Source: Haematobacter genomosp. 1 (GTDB taxonomy: Bacteria > Pseudomonadota > Alphaproteobacteria > Rhodobacterales > Rhodobacteraceae). From it: a stretch of DNA of 64,000 bases. The stretch lies in NCBI RefSeq assembly GCF_002196855.1, contig NZ_NIPW01000010.1:310001-374000 (forward strand). Reading direction: 5' to 3'. Under the pieces are notes generated by a model, which saw nothing but the letters and a program-made list of their open reading frames with translations, had not been told where the DNA came from and searched no databases. Positions 1 to 9,710 of this stretch are shown in pieces; positions within the stretch are counted from its first letter, which is position 1, and each line of letters starts with the position of its first letter. The position numbers and the translations under genes were made by a program.

Positions 1-34
1 ACGCAATCCCAGCTCCATCCTCACCGGCCGCTAA
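1..34 (+). CDS. C-terminus of an MCE/PqiB-like protein (partial)
   Basis: Only the last ten codons of a gene entering from the left are visible, reading RNPSSILTGR and ending in TAA at 32-34. The ending NPSSxLxGR resembles the C-termini of MlaD/PqiB-type MCE substrate-binding proteins. The next gene is a pqiC-type lipoprotein starting ten bases later, which is the normal pqi operon order. The frame was read by eye; with so few residues the identity rests on context. Confidence 0.5.
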   Translation, partial: RNPSSILTGR

Positions 35-43
35 GGAGGTATC

Positions 44-604
44 ATGCGCCTGAAACCCGTTCTGCTGGTGGGGCTTGCTGCGCTCGCCGCCTGTTCCAAA
101 CCCGAGGATACGGCGCGATTCACGCTGGAGCCGCCACCGATGACGGCCACGGTTCCGAACCGCATCGGACGGGTGGAGGTGCGGGACGTGCAGCTTCCCG
201 ACTATGCCTCCGGGCAGGAGATCGGCTGGCAGACGGCGGATGGCGCGGTGCGCAGCAATCCGCAGAACATCTGGGCCGATACGCCGCAACGCGCCGTGAC
301 GCGGACGCTCGCCCGGCAGATAGAGGCTGCCAGCGGCGCCACCGCCATCGCCGAGCCGTGGCCCTTCGCCGAACCGCCCGCCCGGCGGCTGGAGGTCCGG
401 GTGTCGCGGATGCTGGCGGGGGCGGACGGGCTGTTCCGCCTGTCGGGGCAGTATTTCGTCTCGCCCGCCGGGTTCTCCGGCAGCGATCAGCAGCGCAGTT
501 TCGACATCACCGTTCCGCTCGCCGGTGAGGGGCCGGCCGCGATTGCCGCGGCGCAGGCGCGCGCCATCCAGATCCTCGCGACCCGGATCGCGCAGCTTTC
601 CTGA
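44..604 (+). CDS. pqiC: PqiC-like ABC-transport auxiliary lipoprotein (DUF330)
   Basis: A 186-residue outer-membrane lipoprotein. The N-terminus is a short signal peptide ending in the lipobox LAAC with the acylated Cys at residue 17. The rest resembles the ABC_trans_aux/PqiC family, which in E. coli docks the PqiB needle to the outer membrane for lipid transport between membranes. Start chosen because AAGGAGGT (33-40) lies at correct spacing. It follows directly on the tail of an MCE-like gene, so it is probably the last gene of a pqiAB-C operon. A small GC-rich hairpin follows the stop. Family assignment is fairly secure; the substrate is unknown. Confidence 0.8.
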   Translation: MRLKPVLLVGLAALAACSKPEDTARFTLEPPPMTATVPNRIGRVEVRDVQLPDYASGQEIGWQTADGAVRSNPQNIWADTPQRAVTRTLARQIEAASGATAIAEPWPFAEPPARRLEVRVSRMLAGADGLFRLSGQYFVSPAGFSGSDQQRSFDITVPLAGEGPAAIAAAQARAIQILATRIAQLS

Positions 605-612
605 GGCCGGGT

Positions 613-627
613 GCCTCATCCTGAGGC
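613..627 (+). terminator. hairpin after pqiC
   Basis: GCCTCA-TCC-TGAGGC forms a perfect 6-bp stem nine bases after the pqiC stop. It is followed by AAA rather than a T-run, so it is at best a weak or factor-dependent terminator. Confidence 0.3.
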
Positions 628-655
628 AAATGTCCCGGCACACCATTAGTTTATG

Positions 656-680
656 TCGCACGAGATTGCACTCTGTGCGA
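656..680. promoter_or_regulatory. inverted repeat upstream of the RND operon (possible operator)
   Basis: TCGCAC (656-661) and GTGCGA (675-680) are perfect inverted arms. With one bulged base the match extends to GAG/CTC inside the arms. The dyad lies 58 bases before the adaptor start, where a repressor of an efflux operon would bind. A second compact hairpin, GAAGGGT-CAG-ACCCTTC (698-714), lies in the presumed leader. No regulator gene is adjacent, so the role is inferred from position. Confidence 0.35.
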
Positions 681-737
681 AGAATCGGGGAGACAGGGAA
701 GGGTCAGACCCTTCTTCCCGCCAGCAGGAAAGCGCGC

Positions 738-1928
738 ATGAAACCGAGCCGTCAGATCGCCACCGCGCTTGTGCTTGCCATTGCGGGCGCCGCGGCCTGG
801 GCGCGGCTGGATCCGGGGGCGCAGGCGCGGCTGGAGCCGCTGGGGCTGGGGTGGCTTGCGGGCGCGCCCGCCGCGGAACATCAGGCCGACCTGCCCATGG
901 GCATCCCGTCGGTCGTGGCGGAGCCGGTGCGGCTGGCCGCCGTCGCCGACCAGATGACCGCCATCGGCGATGGTCGCGCCTTCCGCTCCGTCACGCTCCG
1001 CCCGGAAGTGTCGGGCCGTGTGGTCGCGGTGCCCGTCGCCTCCGGCGTGCGCGTCGCGGCGGGAGAGGTCATCCTGTCGCTGGATGATGAGGTGCAGCGC
1101 ATCGCGCTGGAACGGGCGCGGCTGGTGCGGGAGGATGCGCAGACCGCGCTGGAACGGATCGAGCGGCTGCATGCCAGCGGCACGACCAATGAAATACAGC
1201 TCATCGCCGCCCGGCTGACGGTGGAGACGGCGGAACTCGAACTGCGGGACGCGGCACATGCGCTGGAGCAGCGCACGATCCGCGCGCCGATCGCCGGTCA
1301 TGTGGGGCTGCTGGATCTCGACATCGGCGATCAGGTCAGCTCTGCGACGGACATCACGGTGATCGACGACCGGAGCCGGATTCTGGTGGAATTCCGCATG
1401 CCCGAGCGGTTTGCGGGCCGTGTGCGGGCGGGCGATGTGCTGACCGCGACCACGCTCTCCGTCATGGGGGCGGAGGCGGCGGAGGGCACGGTTCATGCCA
1501 TCGACAACCGGGTTGATCCCGCCTCCCGCAGCTTCCGCGTGCAGGGAGAGATCGGCAATGAGGACGACCGTTTCCGCTCCGGCATGGCCTTCCGCATAGA
1601 CATGCGGTTTCCGGGAGAGGACCTGCCTGCGGTGCCGCCGCTCGCGGTGCAATGGAACGCGGCGGGCTCCTATGTCTGGGTGGTGCGCGGCAACGTGGTG
1701 GAGCGCGTGGCCATCCGCATCCTGCAGCGCGATGCGGACAGGGTGCTGGTGCAGGCCGCGCTCGTCCCCGGCGATCTGGTGGTGAGCGAGGGCTCGCAGA
1801 CGCTGCGCCCCGGGCAGCAGGTGCATATTGCGCCGCCCGATGCGCCGACCACGGCGGCCTCCCGCGTTCCGGCGGGCACGGCGCCCGCAACCGAGACGAG
1901 GAGGGCCGATGGCGGACGCGACATCTGA
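738..1928 (+). CDS. RND efflux periplasmic adaptor (membrane fusion protein)
   Basis: A 396-residue HlyD/AcrA-type adaptor that links an inner-membrane RND pump to an outer-membrane channel. An N-terminal membrane anchor or uncleaved signal (about residues 6-22) is followed by a lipoyl half-motif (about 85-118), an alpha-helical hairpin (about 117-178), the second lipoyl half starting near IRAPIAGHVG (about 181), then beta-barrel and membrane-proximal domains. Start at ATG 738 because AGGAAAG lies just upstream; an open frame continues further upstream but looks non-coding. It overlaps the pump gene by 20 bases, so the two are translated together. Substrate unknown. Confidence 0.88.
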   Translation: MKPSRQIATALVLAIAGAAAWARLDPGAQARLEPLGLGWLAGAPAAEHQADLPMGIPSVVAEPVRLAAVADQMTAIGDGRAFRSVTLRPEVSGRVVAVPVASGVRVAAGEVILSLDDEVQRIALERARLVREDAQTALERIERLHASGTTNEIQLIAARLTVETAELELRDAAHALEQRTIRAPIAGHVGLLDLDIGDQVSSATDITVIDDRSRILVEFRMPERFAGRVRAGDVLTATTLSVMGAEAAEGTVHAIDNRVDPASRSFRVQGEIGNEDDRFRSGMAFRIDMRFPGEDLPAVPPLAVQWNAAGSYVWVVRGNVVERVAIRILQRDADRVLVQAALVPGDLVVSEGSQTLRPGQQVHIAPPDAPTTAASRVPAGTAPATETRRADGGRDI

Positions 1929-4900
1929 GGCCCATTCCGGCGTCGCACTGTTCATCCGGCGCCCGGTTCTTGCCTTCGTCCTGAATGCGCTGATCGTGCT
2001 GGCGGGGCTGGCCGCGCTTTTCGCCGTGGAGGTGCGGGAGCTTCCCTCCGTGGACCGTCCCGTGCTGACCGTCACCACGCGCTTTCCCTCCGCCTCCGCC
2101 CAGACCATCGACCGGGAGGTGACGGCGGAGATCGAGGGCGCGGCGGGCCGGGTGCCCGGTGTTTCCTCCATCTCCTCCACCTCCCGTTTCGGGCAGAGCC
2201 GCGTGACGGTGGAGTTCAATCAGGACGTCAACATCGACGTTGCGGCCTCCGATACGCGGGACGCGATCTCCCGCATCCGCAACAACCTGCCCGATGATGT
2301 GGAGGAGCCGCAGATCGTCAAGGCGGATGCGGATTCCGACCCGGTGATGCGGCTGGCCGTGCTCTCCGACACCCGCCAGATCGACGACCTGACGCGGCTT
2401 GTCGATGACGCGGTGGAGGATCAGCTCATCTCCGCGCCCGGCGTCGCCGACCTGCAGATCAGCGGCGACCGGGATCAGGTGTTCCGCATCGACATCGACC
2501 AGATGCAGCTTTCCGCCCGGGGCCTGACGCTGGCCGACATACGCAGCGCGGTCGGCAATGCCTCGCTCGATGCGCCCGCGGGCACGCTGCGGGCTGCGGC
2601 GCAGACGCTGGTCGTGCGCACCACTGCCCCGGTGACCACGCCGGAGGAGTTCGAGGCGCTGGAGCTGAAGGGGAACGTGCGGCTGGGCGATGTGGCGCGA
2701 GTGACGCTTGGCCCCGACATCGCCAATTCGGAGCTTCGCGTCGATGGCCAGCGCGGCATCGGCATCGGCATCATCCGGCAGGCACAGAGCAACACGCTCA
2801 TCATTTCTGAGGAGATCACCCGCATCGTCGCCGGGCTGAACCGGACCCTGCCGCCCGATGTGCGTATCGTCATCACGCAGGACAGCGCCTCCTTCATAGA
2901 GGGCGCGATCCATGAGGTGCAGATCGCCCTGATCCTGACGGTGCTGATCGTGGTCGGGATCATCTACCTGTTCCTTAGGGACTGGCGCGCGACGATGATC
3001 CCCGCCATCGCGATGCCCGTGGCGCTGATCGGCACGGTTGCGGCGATCTGGATCATGGGGTTTTCCATCAACATCCTGACATTGCTCGCCATCGTGCTGG
3101 CGACGGGGCTGGTGGTGGATGATGCCATCGTGGTGCTGGAGAACATCGTCCGCCGCAGGCAGGAGGGGCTCGGCCCCCGGGCGGCGGCAGTGCTCGGCAC
3201 GCGGCAGGTGTTCTTCGCCGTGATCGCGACGACGCTGACACTGGCCGCCGTGTTCGTGCCGATCTCCTTCCTGCCGGGCCAGACCGGCGGGTTGTTCCGG
3301 GAGTTCGGCTTCACGCTTGCCGTTTCCATCCTGCTTTCTTCCATCGTGGCTCTGACATTGTGTCCCGTCATGGCGAGCCGCCTTCCACAGACTGACATGA
3401 AAGAGGCGGAAGGCGGGAGAATATGGCATATGTTTCAAGGTGCTTATGACCGGACGTTGAAGTCTTGTCTGAACGCACCGGTTGTGGTGTTGACGGTGGC
3501 GGCGCTGTTCGGCTTTCTGGCCTTCCTCCTCTGGGGCCAGTTGCGGCAGGAGCTTACGCCGGAGGAGGATCGCGCAACGGTGATCCTCTCCGTCTGGGCG
3601 CCGCAGGGGGTCTCGCTCGACTTCACCGCCGCGAAGGTGGGGGAGATCGAGGATGCGCTGGCCCCGCTTCGCGCCGCGGGCGAGGTGCTTCACAGCTACG
3701 GCATCATCGGCGCGGCCAGTTCCCAGAACCGCGCCTTCATGGTGCTGACGCTTGCGCCCTGGGGGGAGCGGCAGCGGAGCCAGTCGGAGATCCTCGCCGA
3801 TCTGACGGAGCGGATGCGCGCCATCATCGGCGTGCGCATTTTCACCAACCAGCCGAACTCGCTCGGCATCCGGGGGGCGGGTCAGGGGCTGCGCTTCGCC
3901 CTGCTCGGGCCGACGTATGAGGAACTGGCCAAGGTCGCCGCACAGCTCGCGGAACGGATGGAGCAGGATCCCGGCTTCGGTCAGGTGCGGCTGGGCTACG
4001 AGACAACCGATCCGCAGCTGTTCATCGAGGTGGACCGCGACAGGGCGAGCGATCTTGGCGTGCCGATCGACGGGCTGGGCGAGGCGTTGCAGGCGATGCT
4101 GGACGGTCGGACAGTGGGCACCGTCTTCGTCGCCGACCGGAGCTTCGACATCAAGCTCGTGTCCACCGCCGATCCTGTCGATGACCCCTCCGATCTGGAG
4201 CGGATCTTCGTGCGGACCTCCAGCGGCGACATGGTTCCGGTATCGACCTTCGTCACCATGACGGAGCGGGCCGTGGCCCCCAATCTCGGGCGGGAGGACC
4301 GGCTCCGCTCGGTGGAGATCGCCGCGAACCTGACCCCGGAGAAGAGCCTCGGGGCGGCGTGGGAAGAAGTCCGCGCCCTCTCCGCCGAGACGCTGCCCGA
4401 GACGATGCGGGTCATCCCGCTGGCGGAGGCTGCGACGCTGGGGGAGACCTCGGCCGGGCTCATCACCACGTTCGGCTTCGCCCTGCTGATCGTGCTCCTG
4501 GTGCTCGCCGCGCAGTTCGAGAGCTTCGTCTCGGCGGTGATCGTGATGGCGACCGTGCCGCTCGGGCTGGCCTGCGCCGTGTTCGCCATGCTGCTCACCG
4601 GCACGTCGCTCAACGTCTATAGCCAGATCGGCCTTGTCCTGCTGGTGGGGATCATGGCGAAGAACGGGATTCTCATCGTCGAATTCGCCAACAGTCTTCG
4701 CGATAAGGGCCGGGACGTGCGCTCCGCCGTGGAGGAGGCCTGTTCCATCCGCCTCCGGCCGGTGGTGATGACCATGGCTGCCACCGTGCTGGGCGGCGTG
4801 CCGCTGGTGCTTGCCTCCGGCGCGGGGGCGGAGGCGCGGGCGGCGCTCGGCTGGATCATCGTGGGCGGGCTGGGGCTTGCCATGGTGACGACGCTTTATC

Positions 4901-5022
4901 TCACGCCGGTGGTCTATCTGCTGCTCGCCGGGTTCTCGCCAGCGAAGGCGGAGGAGGAGGCGCGGCTCGTGCGCGAACTCGCCGCAGCGGCTGAGACTGC
5001 AGCGGCTAAGACTGCGGGCTAG
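1909..5022 (+). CDS. RND efflux pump, AcrB/MexB-like inner-membrane transporter
   Basis: A 1037-residue hydrophobe/amphiphile efflux-1 family transporter of normal length. TM1 is near residues 18-38. The proton-relay motif GLVVDDAIVVLEN lies in TM4 with the paired aspartates at about 404 and 405. Large periplasmic loops follow TM1 and TM7, and a second TM block (about 850-1010) contains GLVLLVGIMAKNGILIVEF. Start at ATG 1909 with GACGAGGAGGG upstream, inside the end of the adaptor gene. No TolC-type gene or local regulator is visible, so an outer-membrane channel must come from elsewhere. Drug or metabolite specificity cannot be told from sequence. Confidence 0.93.
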   Translation: MADATSEAHSGVALFIRRPVLAFVLNALIVLAGLAALFAVEVRELPSVDRPVLTVTTRFPSASAQTIDREVTAEIEGAAGRVPGVSSISSTSRFGQSRVTVEFNQDVNIDVAASDTRDAISRIRNNLPDDVEEPQIVKADADSDPVMRLAVLSDTRQIDDLTRLVDDAVEDQLISAPGVADLQISGDRDQVFRIDIDQMQLSARGLTLADIRSAVGNASLDAPAGTLRAAAQTLVVRTTAPVTTPEEFEALELKGNVRLGDVARVTLGPDIANSELRVDGQRGIGIGIIRQAQSNTLIISEEITRIVAGLNRTLPPDVRIVITQDSASFIEGAIHEVQIALILTVLIVVGIIYLFLRDWRATMIPAIAMPVALIGTVAAIWIMGFSINILTLLAIVLATGLVVDDAIVVLENIVRRRQEGLGPRAAAVLGTRQVFFAVIATTLTLAAVFVPISFLPGQTGGLFREFGFTLAVSILLSSIVALTLCPVMASRLPQTDMKEAEGGRIWHMFQGAYDRTLKSCLNAPVVVLTVAALFGFLAFLLWGQLRQELTPEEDRATVILSVWAPQGVSLDFTAAKVGEIEDALAPLRAAGEVLHSYGIIGAASSQNRAFMVLTLAPWGERQRSQSEILADLTERMRAIIGVRIFTNQPNSLGIRGAGQGLRFALLGPTYEELAKVAAQLAERMEQDPGFGQVRLGYETTDPQLFIEVDRDRASDLGVPIDGLGEALQAMLDGRTVGTVFVADRSFDIKLVSTADPVDDPSDLERIFVRTSSGDMVPVSTFVTMTERAVAPNLGREDRLRSVEIAANLTPEKSLGAAWEEVRALSAETLPETMRVIPLAEAATLGETSAGLITTFGFALLIVLLVLAAQFESFVSAVIVMATVPLGLACAVFAMLLTGTSLNVYSQIGLVLLVGIMAKNGILIVEFANSLRDKGRDVRSAVEEACSIRLRPVVMTMAATVLGGVPLVLASGAGAEARAALGWIIVGGLGLAMVTTLYLTPVVYLLLAGFSPAKAEEEARLVRELAAAAETAAAKTAG

Positions 5023-5060
5023 GGCCTGCGGGCTAGCGCGGGCCGTTTCACGCCGGGGGT

Positions 5061-5080
5061 CGCGGGGGGCGTCCCCCGCG
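5061..5080 (+). terminator. GC-rich hairpin after the RND operon
   Basis: CGCGGGGG-GCGT-CCCCCGCG is a perfect 8-bp stem with a four-base loop, 38 bases after the pump stop codon. There is no T-run, so terminator strength is uncertain. Just before it, CTGCGGGCTAG occurs twice (5012-5022 and 5026-5036), the first copy ending at the stop codon. Confidence 0.45.
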
Positions 5081-5170
5081 CCGCCGGAGGCGCTGCGCCG
5101 TCCTTCGGGGCTTGCGGCGGAGAAGTGTCGAAACTAGGTTCCCCGCCGCAAGTCAGGGTCCGGAGACATC

Positions 5171-6331
5171 ATGGCCGATAAGCGCAAGACCCCAACCCGC
5201 GCCATCTTCGAAGAGGTCGCGACCGAAACCCGGATCGAGGCCGCGCGCCCCGGCCGCATCGGAGAGGGCCGCAGCGGTGCGCGCGGCGCCATCCGCATCT
5301 GGCTGCTGATCCTCTTTGCACTCGTCGCGGCGATGATCATCGTGGGCGGGCTGACACGCCTGTCCGACGCGGGGCTGTCCATTACCGAATGGCGCCCCGT
5401 CACCGGCGCGCTGCCGCCGATGAACGATGCGGCCTGGCTGGCGGAGTTCGAGAAATACCGCGCAAGTCCGCAGTATCAATACATGAACGCGGGCATGAGC
5501 CTTGAGGCGTTCAAGCAGATCTACTGGTGGGAATGGGGGCACCGCCTGCTGGGCCGCCTGGTGGGGCTGGTCTGGGCGCTCGGATTCTTCGGTTTCCTGA
5601 TCGCGCGCAAGATCCCCGCGGGCTGGACGGGCAGGCTGCTGCTTCCCGGCGTGCTGGGCGGGGTTCAGGGCGCGATCGGCTGGTGGATGGTCGCCTCCGG
5701 CCTGACGGGAGAGATGACCTCCGTCGCCTCCTACCGGCTGGCGATCCATCTTGGCCTTGCCTTCGTGATTCTCGGCTTCCTGTGGTGGTATGCGCTGCTT
5801 CTGGGCCGCTCGGAGGCCGATCTGCTTCAGGCCCGCCGCGCGCGGGAGCCGAAGTTGTTCTCCATGTCCACCGGCCTGATGCATTTCGCCTTTCTCCAGA
5901 TTCTCATCGGCGCGCTGGTCGCGGGGATCGACGCGGGCCGCAGCTTCACCGACTGGCCCCTGATGGATGGGGCGTTCTTCCCGCCCGGCGGGTTCTACAT
6001 CGAGCCGTTCTGGCGGAATTTCTTCGAGAATCCAGGCGTGGTGCAGTTCATGCACCGCATGGTGGCCTATCTGCTGTTCGTCTTCGGCATCGTGGTCTGG
6101 GCCCGCGGGCGGCGGAGCAGCCATGCAGCGACGCGTGCCGCGTTCAACATGGTGCTGGCGGCGCTGCTCCTGCAGGTGGTGCTGGGCATCGCCGCGGTGC
6201 TGACGGGCGCGCAGCTTCACGCGGCGATCACCCACCAGCTCGGCGCGATCCTGCTCTGGGTCACGATCATCCGGGCGCGGTATCTGTCGCAATATCCGAT
6301 ACAGACCTCCATCCGGGGGACGCGGGCATGA
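5171..6331 (+). CDS. ctaA: Heme A synthase, COX15/CtaA type 2
   Basis: A 386-residue multi-pass membrane protein that oxidises the C8 methyl of heme O to make heme A for aa3-type cytochrome oxidases. About eight transmembrane helices are visible. Conserved histidines sit in the EWGHRLLGR, AIHLGLAF, FMHRMVAY and ITHQLGAILL motifs (H124, H193, H295, H355), the expected heme ligands. The motif GGLTRLSDAGLSITEWRPVTGALPP near residues 59-83 marks the COX15 subfamily of alphaproteobacteria and mitochondria. Its stop overlaps the start of the carboxypeptidase gene (ATGA), implying coupled expression despite unrelated function. Confidence 0.93.
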   Translation: MADKRKTPTRAIFEEVATETRIEAARPGRIGEGRSGARGAIRIWLLILFALVAAMIIVGGLTRLSDAGLSITEWRPVTGALPPMNDAAWLAEFEKYRASPQYQYMNAGMSLEAFKQIYWWEWGHRLLGRLVGLVWALGFFGFLIARKIPAGWTGRLLLPGVLGGVQGAIGWWMVASGLTGEMTSVASYRLAIHLGLAFVILGFLWWYALLLGRSEADLLQARRAREPKLFSMSTGLMHFAFLQILIGALVAGIDAGRSFTDWPLMDGAFFPPGGFYIEPFWRNFFENPGVVQFMHRMVAYLLFVFGIVVWARGRRSSHAATRAAFNMVLAALLLQVVLGIAAVLTGAQLHAAITHQLGAILLWVTIIRARYLSQYPIQTSIRGTRA

Positions 6332-7806
6332 GCGCGCTGGCCGACCTGCTCGCCTTCCAGCGGGAGACGGAGGCGCTGGCCCAAGTGGCGGAGCGGCTGG
6401 GCTGGGATCAGGAGACCGTCATGCCACGCGGCGCCTATGCCCAGCGGGGGGAAGAGACGGCGGCGCTGGAGGGGGTGCTGCACGCGCGCCGCACCGATCC
6501 CCGCATCGGCGAATGGCTGGCGGCGCTCGATACCGTCCGGCTCGCTCCGGCGGAGGCGGCGCAGGTTCAGCGGATCCGGCGCGCGCATGAGCGGCAGATG
6601 CGTGTGCCGCTGCGGCTGGCCACGGCGCTGGCGCGCACCACGAGCATGGCGCAGGGGCTCTGGGCCGATGCACGGGCGCGGGAGGACGTGGCGGGCTTCC
6701 TGCCCACGCTCTCCGAAGTCGTCGCGCTGAAGCGTGAGGAAGGGCAGGCGCTGGCAGGGGGCGGCGACCCTTACGACGCGCTGATGGAGGATTACGAGCC
6801 CGGCGCAACGGGGGAGGAGACCGCCGCCCTGTTCGGGCGGATGCGGCCGCGCCTCGTCGCGCTGCGGGAGGCGATCCTTGCATCGGACCGCGGCGCCTCC
6901 GCCCTGTCGGGGCGGTTCGATGAGGCGGCCCAGATGGCGCTCGCCACAGAACTGGCGGGCGTTTTCGGCTATGACTGGGGGCGCGGGCGGCTGGACAAGG
7001 CCGTGCATCCCTTCTCCTCCGGCTCCGGTCAGGATGTGCGGATCACCACCCGCACCGATCCCGCCGATCCGCTGAACTGCATCTATTCGACCATCCACGA
7101 GACGGGCCATGCGGTCTATGAACAGGCGGTCGATCCGGCCTACCTGCTCACCGCCATCGGCCACGGCGCGTCGATGGGCGTGCATGAGAGCCAGAGCCGC
7201 ATCTTCGAGAACCAGCTTGGCCGCAGCAGCGCCTTTACCCGCTGGCTGTCCGGCCGCATGGTGGAGTTGTTCGGAGAGAACGCGCCTTCCGATCCGGCGG
7301 AGTTCGACCGCGCCGTCAACCGCGTCCACCCCGGCTTCATCCGCACGGAGGCGGACGAGGTGCATTACAACCTGCATATCATGCTGCGCTTCGATCTGGA
7401 ACGCGCGCTGATCCGGGGGGAGATGGAGGCGGCCGATCTGGAGGAGGCGTGGAACGCCCGCTTCGCCCGCGACTTCGGCCAGCAGGTCACCCGTCCGAGC
7501 CAGGGGGTGCTTCAGGATGTGCACTGGCCGGTGGGGCTGTTCGGCTATTTCCCGACCTACGCGCTTGGCAATGTCTATGCGGGCTGCCTTCATTCGGCGA
7601 TGCGCCGGGATCTGCCGCAACTGGACGGCGATCTCGCGCGCGGGGATCTCGCGGCGCCGCTGCACTGGCTGAAGGAGGCGGTTCAGCGGCATGGCGGCCT
7701 TTACGAGCCGCGCGACCTCATCGCCCGCGCCACCGGAGAGCCGCCGTCGGAGGGGCCGCTGCTCGACTATCTGGAAGCCAAGTTCGGGCGGCTTTACGAC
7801 CTCTGA
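6328..7806 (+). CDS. Metallocarboxypeptidase Taq, family M32
   Basis: A 492-residue zinc carboxypeptidase of the normal M32 length, cytoplasmic, removing C-terminal residues from peptides. The zinc motif HETGH lies at residues 257-261 and the downstream VHESQSRIFENQ segment supplies the third ligand region. The N-terminal WDQETVMP motif is also typical of the family. ATG at 6328 overlaps the ctaA stop. The 3' end overlaps the convergent GntR-family gene by 13 bases. Assignment is secure; the physiological peptide substrate is not known. Confidence 0.92.
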   Translation: MSALADLLAFQRETEALAQVAERLGWDQETVMPRGAYAQRGEETAALEGVLHARRTDPRIGEWLAALDTVRLAPAEAAQVQRIRRAHERQMRVPLRLATALARTTSMAQGLWADARAREDVAGFLPTLSEVVALKREEGQALAGGGDPYDALMEDYEPGATGEETAALFGRMRPRLVALREAILASDRGASALSGRFDEAAQMALATELAGVFGYDWGRGRLDKAVHPFSSGSGQDVRITTRTDPADPLNCIYSTIHETGHAVYEQAVDPAYLLTAIGHGASMGVHESQSRIFENQLGRSSAFTRWLSGRMVELFGENAPSDPAEFDRAVNRVHPGFIRTEADEVHYNLHIMLRFDLERALIRGEMEAADLEEAWNARFARDFGQQVTRPSQGVLQDVHWPVGLFGYFPTYALGNVYAGCLHSAMRRDLPQLDGDLARGDLAAPLHWLKEAVQRHGGLYEPRDLIARATGEPPSEGPLLDYLEAKFGRLYDL

Positions 7807-8501
7807 CCGGTCAGCGCCTCGCGCAGCGATCCCGCGGGCAGGGCGGGATGGCCGAGATCGAGGGAGGAGAGCAGGTCCGACAGGTGATGCGCCATCGCGA
7901 TCTCCGCCCGCGGGCCATCGCCTGCCGCAATGGCGTGCAGGATGTCACCATGCGCGTGGCTGTCGCAGATGGCCTGCCGCCGCTGCCAGTAGAGCGCGAT
8001 GATGAGCGATGAGCGCGACACGAGCGAGGCTACGAACTCGCAGATGATCGACTGTCCGGCGAGCCGCGCGACCTCCACGTGGAACCCGCCGGAGAGATAC
8101 AGCGCCCGCCCCGTATCGCCCGCCGCGAGAGCTGCCTGTTCCGCGGCGATATGGCCCGCCAGCCGGTCTATGTCCCCGGGCGTGGCCCGTCCGGCGGCCA
8201 GGCGGGCGGTGCGGGGTTCGAGGATCTGCCGGGCCTCGAACACCTCCTGGGCCTCGCGGGCGGAGGGCCGGGCCACAAAGGCGCCCCGGTTGCGTTTCAG
8301 GACGATCAGATGGTCATGCGCCAGCCGCTGAAAGGCCGCGCGCACCACCGTCCGGCTCACCCCATAGACCTCTCCCACCTCGTCCTCCGACAGTTTTGTC
8401 CCGGGCAGGACGCGGTGTTGATGGATGGCCTCCGCCAACCGGGCCGCGATGGCGTCGCTGCTCGCCGTGGAGGGGGAGGAGGGGGGTGCTGTCTGTTCCA
8501 C
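7794..8501 (-). CDS. GntR-family transcriptional regulator, FCD (FadR-C) subfamily
   Basis: A 235-residue repressor-type protein: winged helix-turn-helix (about residues 15-80, with LSEDEVGEVYGVSRTVVRAAFQRL) and an all-helical FCD ligand domain (about 85-220) with metal-site histidines (FHVEVARL, DSHAHGDILHAI, MAHHLSDLL). GTG at 8501 is chosen because GGAG lies eight bases upstream. A longer frame to ATG 8612 would place the operator palindrome at 8559-8570 inside the gene. Divergent from an importer/racemase operon that it probably controls, with the transported compound or a product as ligand. A local regulator is the likeliest reading; the ligand is unknown. Confidence 0.85.
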   Translation of the reverse strand: MEQTAPPSSPSTASSDAIAARLAEAIHQHRVLPGTKLSEDEVGEVYGVSRTVVRAAFQRLAHDHLIVLKRNRGAFVARPSAREAQEVFEARQILEPRTARLAAGRATPGDIDRLAGHIAAEQAALAAGDTGRALYLSGGFHVEVARLAGQSIICEFVASLVSRSSLIIALYWQRRQAICDSHAHGDILHAIAAGDGPRAEIAMAHHLSDLLSSLDLGHPALPAGSLREALTGQRS

Positions 8502-8558
8502 CCTTCCGACTCCACAGGTTCTGCAGGGTCTCGGCAAGAGGCGAAGATCGGCAACAGG

Positions 8559-8570
8559 ATTGTATACGAT
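8559..8570. promoter_or_regulatory. GntR/FCD operator palindrome
   Basis: ATTGTATACGAT is palindromic apart from one base pair (consensus ATYGTATACRAT) and matches the TNGTATACNA type of site recognised by many FCD-subfamily GntR proteins. It sits alone in the divergent gap between the regulator (GTG 8501) and the importer operon (ATG 8714). It could control both promoters. Confidence 0.7.
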
Positions 8571-8713
8571 TTCCGACGCGGCTTTGCGCGCTGCCGCCGG
8601 CTGCCTGCCCAAATTTGGCGCAAATCCTGTCTCGGCCTGCTGCAGGAGCGAAATCCGTTCGCGGGGCCGGAGGAGTCCCGCATGATCGCTGGGTCGCCAC
8701 CGGGAGCAGGGCC

Positions 8714-9688
<975 letters not shown>

Positions 9689-9710
9689 TCCAACGGAGAG
9701 GACAAGGAAC

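Noticed and set aside
1462-3693. A 743-codon open frame antisense to the RND pump
   Set aside because: Composition is His/Arg/Gly-rich as expected for the complement of a high-GC gene, it has no motif or start signal, and the plus strand encodes an intact RND transporter.
5012-5036. Repeated CTGCGGGCTAG after the RND pump as an attachment site
   Set aside because: Only two 11-base copies with a three-base gap, one overlapping a stop codon, and no integrase or tRNA nearby.
8502-8612. N-terminal extension of the GntR gene to ATG 8612
   Set aside because: The extension is non-homologous, would contain the operator palindrome, and GTG 8501 has a good ribosome site.
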